Part shown: piece by piece, positions 44,315 through 52,788 of the stretch
How positions within the stretch are numbered: the first letter of the stretch is position 1
Layout: each line of letters opens with the position of its first letter
Assembly (NCBI RefSeq): GCF_900167455.1
Contig: NZ_FUWJ01000002.1
Coordinates: forward strand, 806,305-870,304
Source of the DNA: Enhydrobacter aerosaccus
Lineage (GTDB): Bacteria > Pseudomonadota > Alphaproteobacteria > Reyranellales > Reyranellaceae
Reading direction: 5' to 3'
Length of the DNA: 64,000 bases
Position numbers and translations under genes: made by a program
The notes under the pieces: model-generated
Told to the model about the DNA's origin: nothing
What the model saw: the letters and a program-made list of their open reading frames with translations, nothing else
Databases searched by the model: none

Positions 44315-45682
44315 CTAGACGGGAAGCCGCACGATCACGCGCAGGCCGCCCAGAGGCGACGGCGCGAGTGACACGTCGCCACCATGGCTGCGCGCCACGT
44401 CGCGGGCGATGGTGAGGCCCAGGCCGACACCGCCTGTGTCGACATTGCGGGATTCGTCGAGCCGGTAGAACGGCCGGAACACATCCTCGTACCGTTCGGG
44501 TGGAATGCCCGGGCCGTCGTCATCGACCGTGATCTCGACGGAGGTCTTCGCCCGGACCGCCCGGATCTCGGCTCGCTTGCCGTGTCGCAAGGCATTGGCG
44601 ACGAGATTGGTCAGGCAGCGCTTGACCGCCAGCGGCCTCAGTTCGACCAGCATGTCGCCCTGCCAGTTCACCTCGACCTTGGCATTGTCGCGGCGCGCGC
44701 CGGCCGCGACGTCTTCTAGGATATCCGAGAGATCGACCGGCTCGGTTTCCTCGTCGCCCTCGCCGCGCGCGAAGGCCAGGTAACCTTCGATCATGCGCTC
44801 CATGTCGGCGACGTCGGCGCCGAGTTCCTTGGTCTCGGGCGACTCGGGCAGCAGCGCCAGGGAGAGCTTCATGCGCGTGAGCGGCGTGCGCAGGTCGTGG
44901 CTGACGCCCGCCAGCATCTCGGTGCGCTGCTGGATCGAGCGGCTGAGCCTGATACGCATGGTCTGGAAAGCGGTGGCCGCATTACGGACCTCGCGCGTGC
45001 CGCCGGAGAAGGCGAAGTCGGGAATGTCACGTCCCTTGCCCAGCGCATCGGCGGCCACCCCGAGATGTTCGATGGGCACGAGTTCGCGCCGCATGAACCA
45101 GATCGCCAGCCCGAACAGGACCAATGCCAGGCCGAGCTGGGCCAGCACATACGCGAAGCTGGAGCCGAAGGTGAGGCGCACATGCGGCACCAGCACTTCC
45201 ATCACATCGCCGTCGTTGAGCTGGATCTGCAGCAGCAGCTGGTCGCCTCCGACGTCGTTGTCGATGAAGTAGGGCCGCTTGAGATCCGCATCGAGCGCGC
45301 CCTGCACCTCGCGGGCGACGATGTCGAAATAGGCCGGCGGTTTGAATTCCTGGACGATGCCCTTGTAGAAGCGGACATAGAGCAGCAGATCCTGGGCGGC
45401 GTGGCTCGTGATCCAGGCGCGATGAACGTCGTCTGGAAAATCGGAGCGCATGGCGATCAGCATGCGCAGGTCGCGCACCAGCAGGAACGCCAGCCGGTTG
45501 GTCACGTTGTCGCCGCGCTGGCTGTAGAACCACCAGGCGCTCAAGGCCTGCAGCAACAGCATCGGCACGACAATGATGATCAGCGCGCGGGCAAACAGCG
45601 TCTGTGGAGAGTGACGATCCGCCCATTCGGCGATCGCCTCGAAACGGTCGCGGAGCCACTTCATCGGCCGGCGCTCATGCAT
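44315..45682 (-). CDS. Membrane sensor histidine kinase, EnvZ-like
   Basis: Two-component sensor of 455 residues. It has membrane helix 1 (LIIIVVPMLLLQALSAWWFY, about 33-52), a periplasmic domain of about 130 residues, helix 2 (LAQLGLALVLFGLAIWFM), HAMP, phospho-acceptor histidine in AGVSHDLRTPLTRM and an ATPase domain (NLVANALRHG, DDDGPGIPP, GGVGLGLTIARD). ATG 45682 overlaps the response-regulator stop by 8 bp; ATG 45664 (MKWLRDRF) is an alternative. It is the third gene of a MarR/regulator/kinase operon and should phosphorylate the adjacent regulator. Confidence 0.93.
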   Translation of the reverse strand: MHERRPMKWLRDRFEAIAEWADRHSPQTLFARALIIIVVPMLLLQALSAWWFYSQRGDNVTNRLAFLLVRDLRMLIAMRSDFPDDVHRAWITSHAAQDLLLYVRFYKGIVQEFKPPAYFDIVAREVQGALDADLKRPYFIDNDVGGDQLLLQIQLNDGDVMEVLVPHVRLTFGSSFAYVLAQLGLALVLFGLAIWFMRRELVPIEHLGVAADALGKGRDIPDFAFSGGTREVRNAATAFQTMRIRLSRSIQQRTEMLAGVSHDLRTPLTRMKLSLALLPESPETKELGADVADMERMIEGYLAFARGEGDEETEPVDLSDILEDVAAGARRDNAKVEVNWQGDMLVELRPLAVKRCLTNLVANALRHGKRAEIRAVRAKTSVEITVDDDGPGIPPERYEDVFRPFYRLDESRNVDTGGVGLGLTIARDVARSHGGDVSLAPSPLGGLRVIVRLPV

Positions 45683-46385
45683 CTACCAACCGGTAGCCCT
45701 GGCCACGAACCGTGCGCAGGTAGCGGGGAAAGCCGGGATCCGGTTCGATCTTGCGGCGCAGCCGGGTGACCTGCACGTCGATGGCGCGTTCGGTCATGCC
45801 GCCGCCCACGCTCTTGCACAGCGCCTCGCGGCTCAATGCCTCGCCCATGCGGGCGCTCAGCGCGCGCAATAGGGCAATTTCCGCTTCGGTCAGCGGCACG
45901 CGCTTGCCCTTCTGCGTGAGCTCGCCCAGCGCCAGATTGAACTGCATCGGCCCGAACGTGACGTTGCCCGGTTCCGCGGCGACCTCGGCTGGCCGCCCGC
46001 GCCGCAGCACGCTCTGGATTCGCAGCAGGAGTTCGCGCGGTTCGAACGGCTTGCTGAGATAGTCGTCCACACCCACTTCCAGGCCGGCGATTCGGTCCTT
46101 CGCTTCGCCCATCGCGGTCAACATCAGGATCGGCACGTCGTTCGTGCGGCGCAGTTCCGTCGCGAAGTCGAGGCCGTTCTGCCCCGGCATCATGACGTCG
46201 AGCACGATCAGGTCGAAATCAAGGACGCCCAATCGCTCGCGCGCTTCGGCCGCACTGCCGGCCACGGTGACGCGAAAGCCGCTGCGCGACAGGAACGACT
46301 TCAGCAGATCGCGCAGGCGGGTATCGTCGTCGACCACCAGGATATGCGGCAGATGCTTGCCAGGGGCGGACTCGATCTCGGTCAG
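45675..46385 (-). CDS. OmpR-family response regulator (PetR-like), probable CTG start
   Basis: Receiver (phospho-acceptor D63 in LIVLDVMMPGQNG; acidic VVDDDTR; lysine in YLSKPFEP) plus winged-helix DNA-binding domain ending VRGQGYRLVDA; 236 residues. No ATG, GTG or TTG occurs in frame near the expected N-terminus. The best start is CTG 46385, reading (M)TEIESAPGKHLPHILVV. It has a perfect GGAGG (46392-46396) six bases upstream and overlaps the MarR stop as CTGA. A MarR regulator followed by an OmpR-type regulator recalls the petP-petR arrangement of Rhodobacter. Confidence 0.9.
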   Translation of the reverse strand: MTEIESAPGKHLPHILVVDDDTRLRDLLKSFLSRSGFRVTVAGSAAEARERLGVLDFDLIVLDVMMPGQNGLDFATELRRTNDVPILMLTAMGEAKDRIAGLEVGVDDYLSKPFEPRELLLRIQSVLRRGRPAEVAAEPGNVTFGPMQFNLALGELTQKGKRVPLTEAEIALLRALSARMGEALSREALCKSVGGGMTERAIDVQVTRLRRKIEPDPGFPRYLRTVRGQGYRLVDA

Positions 46386-46882
46386 CGGCCGCCTCCACGG
46401 ACACGCCGGTCGACTTCGATCCGCTCCACCGGATCGAGGAGACCGAGCATCACCTTGCGAAAGCCTTCCACTGCATCCGCACCGGTCTCGCGATAGGCTC
46501 GAGCAAAGCGCTGGCTCTGGCGCTCCGTCAGCTCGCGCTCCAAGGCCTGGCCCCTTTCGGTGAGCCACAGCCGCCGCTCGCGTCGATCGCGTGGTCCACT
46601 CTTCTGCTCGACATAGCCCTGCTCCAGGAGATCCTTCAGCACGCGGCTGATCGATTGCTTGGTCACCTTCAGGATGGACAGCAGATGGCCCACCGTCTGG
46701 CCCGGATGACGGCCGATGAAATAGAGCGCGCGATGATGGGCGCGGCCGAGCTGGTAACTCTTGAGCAGCTGATCGATCTCGAAGGTGAAATCGCGATAGG
46801 CGTAGAACATCAGCTCGATGCCCTGTCGCAGCTCTTCGTCACGCAGAAACAGCGGGTTAGCGGGGGATCTCGTTTCGACCAT
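46382..46882 (-). CDS. MarR family transcriptional regulator (PetP-like)
   Basis: Winged-helix regulator of 166 residues from ATG 46882; a GTG at 46891 is possible. The recognition region reads VGHLLSILKVTKQSISRVLK, and the wing SGPRDRRERRLWLTERG is typical of MarR proteins. It is the first gene of a three-gene operon and is divergent from the double aminotransferase gene. A palindrome lies between the -35 and -10 boxes of that gene's promoter, a natural candidate for its operator. Confidence 0.93.
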   Translation of the reverse strand: MVETRSPANPLFLRDEELRQGIELMFYAYRDFTFEIDQLLKSYQLGRAHHRALYFIGRHPGQTVGHLLSILKVTKQSISRVLKDLLEQGYVEQKSGPRDRRERRLWLTERGQALERELTERQSQRFARAYRETGADAVEGFRKVMLGLLDPVERIEVDRRVRGGGR

Positions 46883-47069
46883 GACTGACACGTCGGCTGC
46901 GTTGGCGCCCCTTATAGAGGCTGGGGCGCTGCGTTGATACCCATGAAGCCGAGGTTACAGACCGGCCTTCGTTCGGGACAGCCGGTCGTCACCGTCTTCG
47001 CGCAAGCATCTCCGTCCAGGAAAGGTTCAGCCTCCTTCCGCTAGCAAGAGAGGGTTGCTGACAGCGATA

Positions 47070-47099
47070 TTGACATAGTCAGTGATGCTGACCTATTTA
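47070..47099 (+). promoter_or_regulatory. Sigma70-type promoter with palindrome in its spacer, upstream of the aminotransferase gene
   Basis: TTGACA (47070-47075) and TATTTA (47094-47099) are 18 bp apart. The spacer is almost filled by an inverted repeat, GTCAG-TGATG-CTGAC (47078-47092), with further TGAC half-sites just upstream. Binding of a repressor there would block RNA polymerase. The ATG of the aminotransferase fusion is 67 bp downstream of the -10 box. The adjacent MarR protein is the obvious candidate regulator, but that link is inferred. Confidence 0.6.
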
Positions 47100-47165
47100 G
47101 ACCAAAGATTGCGTATAGGTCGTCCCATTAGACCGATTAAGAATCTTCGGCGGAGATAAACGGCA

Positions 47166-49202
47166 ATGTCATTATCGATGGCGGACCGCGACGGGTGGAT
47201 CTGGCTGGACGGTGAATTGACGCCTTGGCGGGAAGCCAAGACACATGTCCTGACCCACGCCCTGCACTACGGATCGGCGGTCTTCGAAGGCGAGCGCATC
47301 TACGAGGGGCGCGTGTTCCGCCTCTCCGCCCACAGCGCGCGACTGGTCAATTCGGCTCGGCTGCTCGATTACGACCTGCCTTGGACGCGCGAGCAGATCG
47401 ACGACGCCACGCGGGAGGTGGTGAAGGCCAACGGTTTGGCCTTTGGCTACATCCGGCCCATTGCCTGGCGCGGTTCGGAGGTGATGGGAGTCTCGGCCGT
47501 CGGCACCAAGGTGCATCTGGCCATCGCGCCGTGGGCGCAGGAAGGCCGATTGTCGGTTCAGGTGAAGCCGGGCGGCATCAGGGTCACGATGGCGAAGTAT
47601 CGGCGGCCGTCACCCGAGGTAGCGCCCGGCGCCGCCAAGGCGGCGGGCCTCTATATCATCTGCGGCATCGAGAAGGACCGCGCGTTGAAGGCAGGCTTCG
47701 ACGATGCCCTGATGCTCGACTGGCAGGGCCGATTGGCCGAGTCGACGGGAGCCAATGTGTTCCTGGTGCTTGGCGGGAAGCTCGTGACACCCAAGGTGGA
47801 GAACTTTCTCGACGGCATCACCCGGCGTGCGGTGATCGGCCTGGCCCGCAAGCGCGGCTGGGAGGTCGAGGAGCGCGCCGTGATGCCGCAGGAACTCGAC
47901 GACGCCAGCGAAGTGTTCCTGTGCGGCACGGCGGCGGAGATCGTCCCCGTCGGTGCCATCGATCATCGGCATTATCAGGTCGGGCCGATGACCCGTACGC
48001 TGATGGCGGACTATGCCGAGCTCGTGCGCCAGCCCGATTGCGAAGGGTTCGGCGAATCTGTTCATTTCGCGACCTGTGCTACAGTTGAAAGAAACATCGA
48101 GAGAAAAATGCCCAATACGCAATCCGTGAAATTTGCGCGTGTCCCGCATCCGTCGCCGCTTCCAGCCGCCAAGCGGGCCGAACTCCTCAAGAATCCCGGC
48201 TTCGGTCGCGTCTTCACCGATCACATGGTGACGATCCATTACAGCGACGCCGAGGGCTGGCACGACGCCAAGATCGAACCGCGCGCCCCGATCCCGATGG
48301 ATCCCGCCGCTGCCGTTCTGCACTACGCCCAGGAGATCTTCGAAGGCTTGAAGGCGTATCGCACCGCGGACGGCGGCGCGACGCTGTTCCGTCCGGAGGA
48401 GAATGCACGCCGCTTCCAGCAATCGGCCAAGCGCCTGGCCATGCCGATCCTGCCCGAGTCGGTGTTCCTCGAAGCCTGCGATCTGCTCGTCAGCACCGAT
48501 CGCGCGTGGATTCCCGACGGAGATGGCAGCCTCTATCTGCGGCCTTTCATGTTCGCCAACGAGAACTTCCTCGGCGTGAAGCCCTCGTCCGGCTACCTGT
48601 TCATGGTCATCGCCTCGTCGGTCGGCTCCTACTTCAAGACCGATGCGCCGGCGGTCTCGGTGTGGGTCTCGACCGAGTACACCCGCGCCGCGCCGGGCGG
48701 CACCGGAGCCGCCAAGTGCGGCGGCAACTACGCTGCCAGCCTGCTGGCCCAGGCTGAAGCTACCAAGCATGGCTGCGACCAGGTCGTGTTTCTCGATGCC
48801 GTCGAGCAGCGCTGGATCGAGGAACTGGGCGGCATGAACGTCTTCTTCGTGTTCGATGACGGCTCGCTCTCGACCCCGCCGCTGGGGGGCACGATCCTGC
48901 CGGGCATCACCCGTTCGTCGCTGATCACCTTGGCCAAAGACAAGGGCATCAAGGTCCGCGAGGAACGTTACTCGATCGACCAGTGGCGAACCGACGCCGG
49001 GACCGGACGGCTGCGGGAGGCCTTCGCCTGCGGCACCGCGGCGGTCGTGACTCCGATCGGCACCGTCCGCAGCAAGGACGGCGAGTTCAAGATCGGCAAT
49101 GGTGGCTCGGGCGCCAAGACCGAGGAACTCAAGGCCGCCCTCGTCGGCATCCAGCGTAGCCGCGCGCCCGATCCGCACGGCTGGATCCACAAGGTGTTCT
49201 AA
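47166..49202 (+). CDS. Tandem branched-chain amino-acid aminotransferase (two class IV domains in one frame)
   Basis: One uninterrupted frame of 678 codons encodes two class IV (IlvE-like) transaminases. Domain 1, about residues 1-295, has its PLP lysine K158 in GAAKAAGLY. Domain 2, about 315-678, is of the longer type with lysine near 517 in GAAKCGGNYAAS. The joint (about 296-314) looks like former intergenic DNA, and an in-frame ATG at 48108 (MPNTQSVKFARV) would start a normal 364-residue enzyme. The second enzyme may therefore be made separately, as a fusion, or both. The reaction is branched-chain amino acid plus 2-oxoglutarate to 2-keto acid plus glutamate; each half may prefer different substrates. 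Confidence 0.85.
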   Translation: MSLSMADRDGWIWLDGELTPWREAKTHVLTHALHYGSAVFEGERIYEGRVFRLSAHSARLVNSARLLDYDLPWTREQIDDATREVVKANGLAFGYIRPIAWRGSEVMGVSAVGTKVHLAIAPWAQEGRLSVQVKPGGIRVTMAKYRRPSPEVAPGAAKAAGLYIICGIEKDRALKAGFDDALMLDWQGRLAESTGANVFLVLGGKLVTPKVENFLDGITRRAVIGLARKRGWEVEERAVMPQELDDASEVFLCGTAAEIVPVGAIDHRHYQVGPMTRTLMADYAELVRQPDCEGFGESVHFATCATVERNIERKMPNTQSVKFARVPHPSPLPAAKRAELLKNPGFGRVFTDHMVTIHYSDAEGWHDAKIEPRAPIPMDPAAAVLHYAQEIFEGLKAYRTADGGATLFRPEENARRFQQSAKRLAMPILPESVFLEACDLLVSTDRAWIPDGDGSLYLRPFMFANENFLGVKPSSGYLFMVIASSVGSYFKTDAPAVSVWVSTEYTRAAPGGTGAAKCGGNYAASLLAQAEATKHGCDQVVFLDAVEQRWIEELGGMNVFFVFDDGSLSTPPLGGTILPGITRSSLITLAKDKGIKVREERYSIDQWRTDAGTGRLREAFACGTAAVVTPIGTVRSKDGEFKIGNGGSGAKTEELKAALVGIQRSRAPDPHGWIHKVF

Positions 49203-49223
49203 CCGCGGCGTTCCGTCGAGGCG

Positions 49224-49562
49224 CTAGAACAGCTTGCCGCCGTTGGGCACCGGCTTGTCGGGCGCGATCAACACGACCGCGCCATCCTGGTCGGGAAAGC
49301 CGAGGGTGAGCACCTCGGACATGAACTTGCCGATCTGCCGCGGCGGAAAGTTGACGACCGCCGCGACCTGCCGGCCGATCAGGCTTTCCGGCGTGTAGTG
49401 CACCGTGATCTGCGCCGACGACTTCTTGATGCCGATCTCGGGACCGAAATCGATCTCCAGTATGAGGGCAGGCTTGCGGGCGCCGTCGAGCGGACGCGCA
49501 GCTCGCACGGTGCCGACACGGATATCGACCTTGCTGAAGTCGTCGTAGGCGATCGTCGTCAT
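49224..49562 (-). CDS. csaA: CsaA-like tRNA-binding-fold protein
   Basis: 112-residue protein with the EMAP/tRNA-binding OB fold: SKVDIRVGTVRAARP at the start, the FPPRQIGKFMSEVLTLGF stretch and the ending APDKPVPNGGKLF, which match CsaA. CsaA is described as an export-related chaperone and may bind tRNA. ATG 49562 (MTTIAYDDF) is used; the frame upstream is non-coding. It is convergent with the aminotransferase gene (stops 21 bp apart). Confidence 0.9.
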   Translation of the reverse strand: MTTIAYDDFSKVDIRVGTVRAARPLDGARKPALILEIDFGPEIGIKKSSAQITVHYTPESLIGRQVAAVVNFPPRQIGKFMSEVLTLGFPDQDGAVVLIAPDKPVPNGGKLF

Positions 49563-49647
49563 GGTGCGCACCCTAGAGGCGCGCGCCCGAAAGAAAAGGC
49601 CATTCCTCGCAGAATGGCCTTCCCACAATCGACGCTTGTCGATGGAC

Positions 49648-50082
49648 TTACTTCTTGGCGATCGCCGCCTTGACCTCGTCCGTCAGCTGGGCAATGCGCT
49701 CGTTCAGCGCATTGAACGCCTCGGTCTGACCCTTGGTGTAGAGGTCGCCAATCTCCTTGGCGTTGGCGAGCGCGGCGTCATACGACTTCTTGGCGAAGTC
49801 GATCTGCTTGGCGGCCTTCTCCTCGAAAGTGGCGGCGGCGAGCACTTCGCTGCCGTGCTTGGAGAAGTCTTCCATGGCCGCGCGGATCATGTCGCCCTGA
49901 CGCTGCGCGATCGACTTCAGCGACTCGACGGCCGAGGTGCTGGCCGTGGTCACGGCGGCGAGGTTCTTGCGATTGGCCTCGACGATCGACTCGACGTTGA
50001 AGGCGGGGAACTTGAACTCACCGGCGATCTTGGTGAAATCGAAGTCGGTGAAGGGGTTCTTGAAGGCACCGTTGGCGTACAT
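49648..50082 (-). CDS. Phasin family protein
   Basis: Granule-associated helical protein of 144 residues, rich in Ala, Lys and Glu. The phasin_2 pattern is seen in FNVESIVEANRKNLAAVTTA and in KAAKQIDFAKKSYDAALANA. ATG 50082 follows TAGGAGA. It suggests the host stores polyhydroxyalkanoate, although no pha synthase gene is in the window. It stands alone with its own leader. Confidence 0.92.
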   Translation of the reverse strand: MYANGAFKNPFTDFDFTKIAGEFKFPAFNVESIVEANRKNLAAVTTASTSAVESLKSIAQRQGDMIRAAMEDFSKHGSEVLAAATFEEKAAKQIDFAKKSYDAALANAKEIGDLYTKGQTEAFNALNERIAQLTDEVKAAIAKK

Positions 50083-50212
50083 GGTTATCTCCTAGGGACT
50101 AGCAGCTTGACGAGACAGAAATCCGGCACCGTCATGTTGCGGTGCACAACGATGTGAAATCTATGTGTCGCCGGCCCGAAGTCAAGGCACTTTTGTGCAT
50201 TGCACAAAATAT

Positions 50213-50824
50213 TCACGGCGCAAGCGGCCGCCGATCGTCCCTCTGTGCCGAACTTGCAAATCTTTCAAAGGGTTGGGCCCACCGCTCCGCCGTCTTGAGG
50301 CGATTGTCCAGGGCCGCCATCGTCTTGGAGAGGTCCATGGTGTCGTCCTGGTCGAATACCCGGGACACGTCGTAATGGATGGCCAGCAGCCCGTGCTGGC
50401 GGACCAGACCGGCCAAGCCCTCGCTCGGCAACGCCGCCGCCTCGAGCATGGCCGCCATCGACCGCGCGAAAACCGGGCCGAGCGCCAGCGCCAGTATCGG
50501 GTCCCGTCGGGCTGCGCGCCGGATCGCCCGCACGGCCTCGCGATGAGGGCGCAGGGAGTCGTAGCGGCGCATCATGACGTCGAACAACCGATCACGCGCG
50601 GTCTCCTCCGGATCGCGCTGTTTTGGCGCCCCGCCCAGAACCTCCGCATCGATCCGAGCCATGAAAGCCCGGATCAGCGAGACCTTGTCGGGATGGACGC
50701 GATGGAGCTCCGCCAGGCCGAGACCGGAGGCCTCCGCCACGTCGCGCAACGTCGCCGCTTCGAAGCCCTTTTCGCCAATCAGCCGGAGAAAGGCTTCGAG
50801 CGCCCTGTCGCTTTCAACCGTCAT
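50213..50824 (-). CDS. TetR family transcriptional regulator
   Basis: 203 residues with an N-terminal helix-turn-helix (IGEKGFEAATLRDVAEASGL, then LAELHRVHPDKVSLIRAF) and an all-helical C-terminal ligand domain. The start overlaps the proC stop by 4 bp, so it is co-translated with proC and the enoyl-CoA hydratase. Targets and ligand are unknown. The ending (RDDRRPLAP) is probably unstructured. Confidence 0.88.
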   Translation of the reverse strand: MTVESDRALEAFLRLIGEKGFEAATLRDVAEASGLGLAELHRVHPDKVSLIRAFMARIDAEVLGGAPKQRDPEETARDRLFDVMMRRYDSLRPHREAVRAIRRAARRDPILALALGPVFARSMAAMLEAAALPSEGLAGLVRQHGLLAIHYDVSRVFDQDDTMDLSKTMAALDNRLKTAERWAQPFERFASSAQRDDRRPLAP

Positions 50825-51618
50825 CCCGCGAGTTCCTTCGACCGACGCGACGCGGCCGCCAATGCCTTGTCGAAAACCGGCTGAAGCCCATCGTCGGCCA
50901 TCAGCACCTTGAGGGCCTCGGCCGTGGTGCCCCCGGGACTGGTCACGTTAACGCGCAGTTGGGCCGCAGGTTCAGCGGATTGCCGCAACAATTCACCGCT
51001 GCCGACCACCGTCGCCCGGGCCAGTTGCATCGCCATCTCGGGCGCGAGCCCGAGCTTCGTGCCTGCGGCAGCCATCGCCTCGACCAGCAGGAAGACGTAG
51101 GCCGGCCCGCTGCCGGACAAGGCCGTGACCGGATCCATCAACGCCTCGTCCTCGATCCAGACCGCCTGGCCCACGGCCTCCAGAAGCTCCTGGCACTTCT
51201 TCTTCTGCGCCTCGGAGACGCCGCCGCCAGCGGTCGCGACGGTGATGCCCTGGCGCACGGCGGCGGGGGTATTGGGCATGGCGCGCACGATCTTGGCCGA
51301 CGGCCCGAGATGGCTTCTGAAGTATTTCAGAGTCTTGCCGGCGGCGATCGACAGGAAGACGGCGCCCTCCTCGGCGAAGCGCCGCAGATCGGACAGCACC
51401 AGATCCATGGACTGCGGCTTCACCGCCAGCACCACGATCTCCGGGGTCTCCCGCACCTCGGCCGAGGAGGCGACCGCGCACAGACCGGGCTTGTTCGGTC
51501 GCAAGGCCTCTGCCGGTTCGGCAACGATCACCTCCGACGCTGGCAATCCGCGCGACAACCAGCCATCGAGCATGGCGCCGCCCATCTTGCCGCAGCCGAC
51601 CAGCAGAAGCTTACCCAT
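50821..51618 (-). CDS. proC: Pyrroline-5-carboxylate reductase
   Basis: Final enzyme of proline synthesis, 265 residues. The NAD(P) motif LLVGCGKMGGAML is at the N-terminus. The C-terminal signature around DPVTALSGSGPAYVFLLVEA and VTSPGGTTAEALKVL is intact. ATG 51618 follows GGAGAGAG. It lies 24 bp downstream of the enoyl-CoA hydratase gene and overlaps the TetR gene by 4 bp. Confidence 0.95.
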   Translation of the reverse strand: MGKLLLVGCGKMGGAMLDGWLSRGLPASEVIVAEPAEALRPNKPGLCAVASSAEVRETPEIVVLAVKPQSMDLVLSDLRRFAEEGAVFLSIAAGKTLKYFRSHLGPSAKIVRAMPNTPAAVRQGITVATAGGGVSEAQKKKCQELLEAVGQAVWIEDEALMDPVTALSGSGPAYVFLLVEAMAAAGTKLGLAPEMAMQLARATVVGSGELLRQSAEPAAQLRVNVTSPGGTTAEALKVLMADDGLQPVFDKALAAASRRSKELAG

Positions 51619-51642
51619 CGATCTCTCTCCCTCCTGCCGCGT

Positions 51643-52377
51643 TCACCGGCCCTTGAATTGAGCCGGCCGCTTCTCGCGGAAGGCCGCCGCGCCTTCCTTC
51701 CGGTCCTCGCTGTTGGCGATCTGCTCGAGCTTGTAACGCTCGGGCACGAAGATCTCCGCTGGCCCCTTGGGAAGCGTCTGGTTCGCGAAATCACGCAGCG
51801 TGCGAATGACCAGCGGCGCCGAATTGGCGATGACGCTCGCCATGCGTCGCGCTTCTTTGCGCTCCTCGCCCTGCGGCACGATCTTGTTGACGAAACCGAC
51901 ATCGTAGGCGCGCTTGGCCGGAATCTCCTCGCCGAGCAGCAGCAACTCCATCGCCACCTTGTGCGGCATGCGCGAGACGATGCCGGGCATTAGGCCGCCG
52001 AACACGCCCACCTTGGCTTCCGGATACATGAACTTGGTCGTATCGGCCGAGACCATGAGATCACAGGTCATGACCATGCAGATTCCGCCGCCGATCACCC
52101 AGCCCTGCGTGGCGGCAATGACCGGCTTGCTGAGCTTGTGGCTGACATCCGGCACCGCTTTCCACATGGCGGGCGGCGGATTGTGGAGGTCGGCACCGAC
52201 ACAGAAAGAGGATCCGTCGGCCTGCAGGATCGCGACCTTGTCCTGTCCCGCCTCGAACGCGCGGTAGGCTTCGTACAACCCGTCGCAAAGCTCCTGGGTC
52301 AGGGCATTGCGTTTTTCGGCACGGGTCATGGTGATGGTAGTGATCCCTTCACTCGATTCGACTTTCACAAGGCTCAC
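51643..52377 (-). CDS. Enoyl-CoA hydratase/isomerase family protein
   Basis: Crotonase-fold enzyme, 244 residues from GTG 52377, with GGAGG 5 bases upstream. The CoA/oxyanion-hole segments are SSFCVGADLHN and GWVIGGGICMVMTCDL. One position usually occupied by a catalytic glutamate is not obvious in the GGLMPGIVSRMP region, so the exact reaction (hydratase, isomerase or thioesterase-like) is open. It begins the operon with proC and the TetR gene. Confidence 0.88.
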   Translation of the reverse strand: MSLVKVESSEGITTITMTRAEKRNALTQELCDGLYEAYRAFEAGQDKVAILQADGSSFCVGADLHNPPPAMWKAVPDVSHKLSKPVIAATQGWVIGGGICMVMTCDLMVSADTTKFMYPEAKVGVFGGLMPGIVSRMPHKVAMELLLLGEEIPAKRAYDVGFVNKIVPQGEERKEARRMASVIANSAPLVIRTLRDFANQTLPKGPAEIFVPERYKLEQIANSEDRKEGAAAFREKRPAQFKGR

Positions 52378-52444
52378 GGCGTCCTCCGGGTTCTTGCGCG
52401 GGATGCTAGCAGCCGACCATACTGACCGCATCAGGAGTCCCATC

Positions 52445-52702
52445 ATGCAGACCCGCAATCCATTTATCGATGACCTCACCAAGCTCGCCAACGGCGCCAT
52501 GGGCGCCCTGAGCGGCATGAAGGACGAGGTCGAAGCCCGCGTGCGCGACCAGATCGCCCGCATCCTCGACGGTATGGATATTCCGCGCCGCGAAGAGTTC
52601 GAGGTGGTCAAGGCCATGGCCGCCAAGGCTCGCGAGGAGAACGAAGAGCTGAAGAAGCAGATCGCCGACCTTCAGGCGAAGCTGGGTGCAAGCGGAAGCT
52701 GA
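52445..52702 (+). CDS. ubiK: UbiK/YqiC-type accessory factor (BMFP family)
   Basis: 85-residue protein from ATG 52445, preceded by AGGAG. It has an N-terminal amphipathic helix (RNPFIDDLTKLANGAMGAL) and a C-terminal coiled coil (AREENEELKKQIADLQAKL), the layout of the YqiC/UbiK family linked to ubiquinone biosynthesis complexes and membrane fusion activity. It is divergent from the enoyl-CoA hydratase gene. Confidence 0.85.
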   Translation: MQTRNPFIDDLTKLANGAMGALSGMKDEVEARVRDQIARILDGMDIPRREEFEVVKAMAAKAREENEELKKQIADLQAKLGASGS

Positions 52703-52788
52703 CGGCCAACGCTGTCTCATCGCTTGCTCAAGACCGGACTGATGCAGATGTCGTGATCAAACACATGCCGTGACCGGAAGGAAGACGC

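Noticed and set aside
47610..49190. 526-codon minus-strand open frame
   Set aside because: Antisense shadow of the double aminotransferase gene, which has intact active-site motifs.
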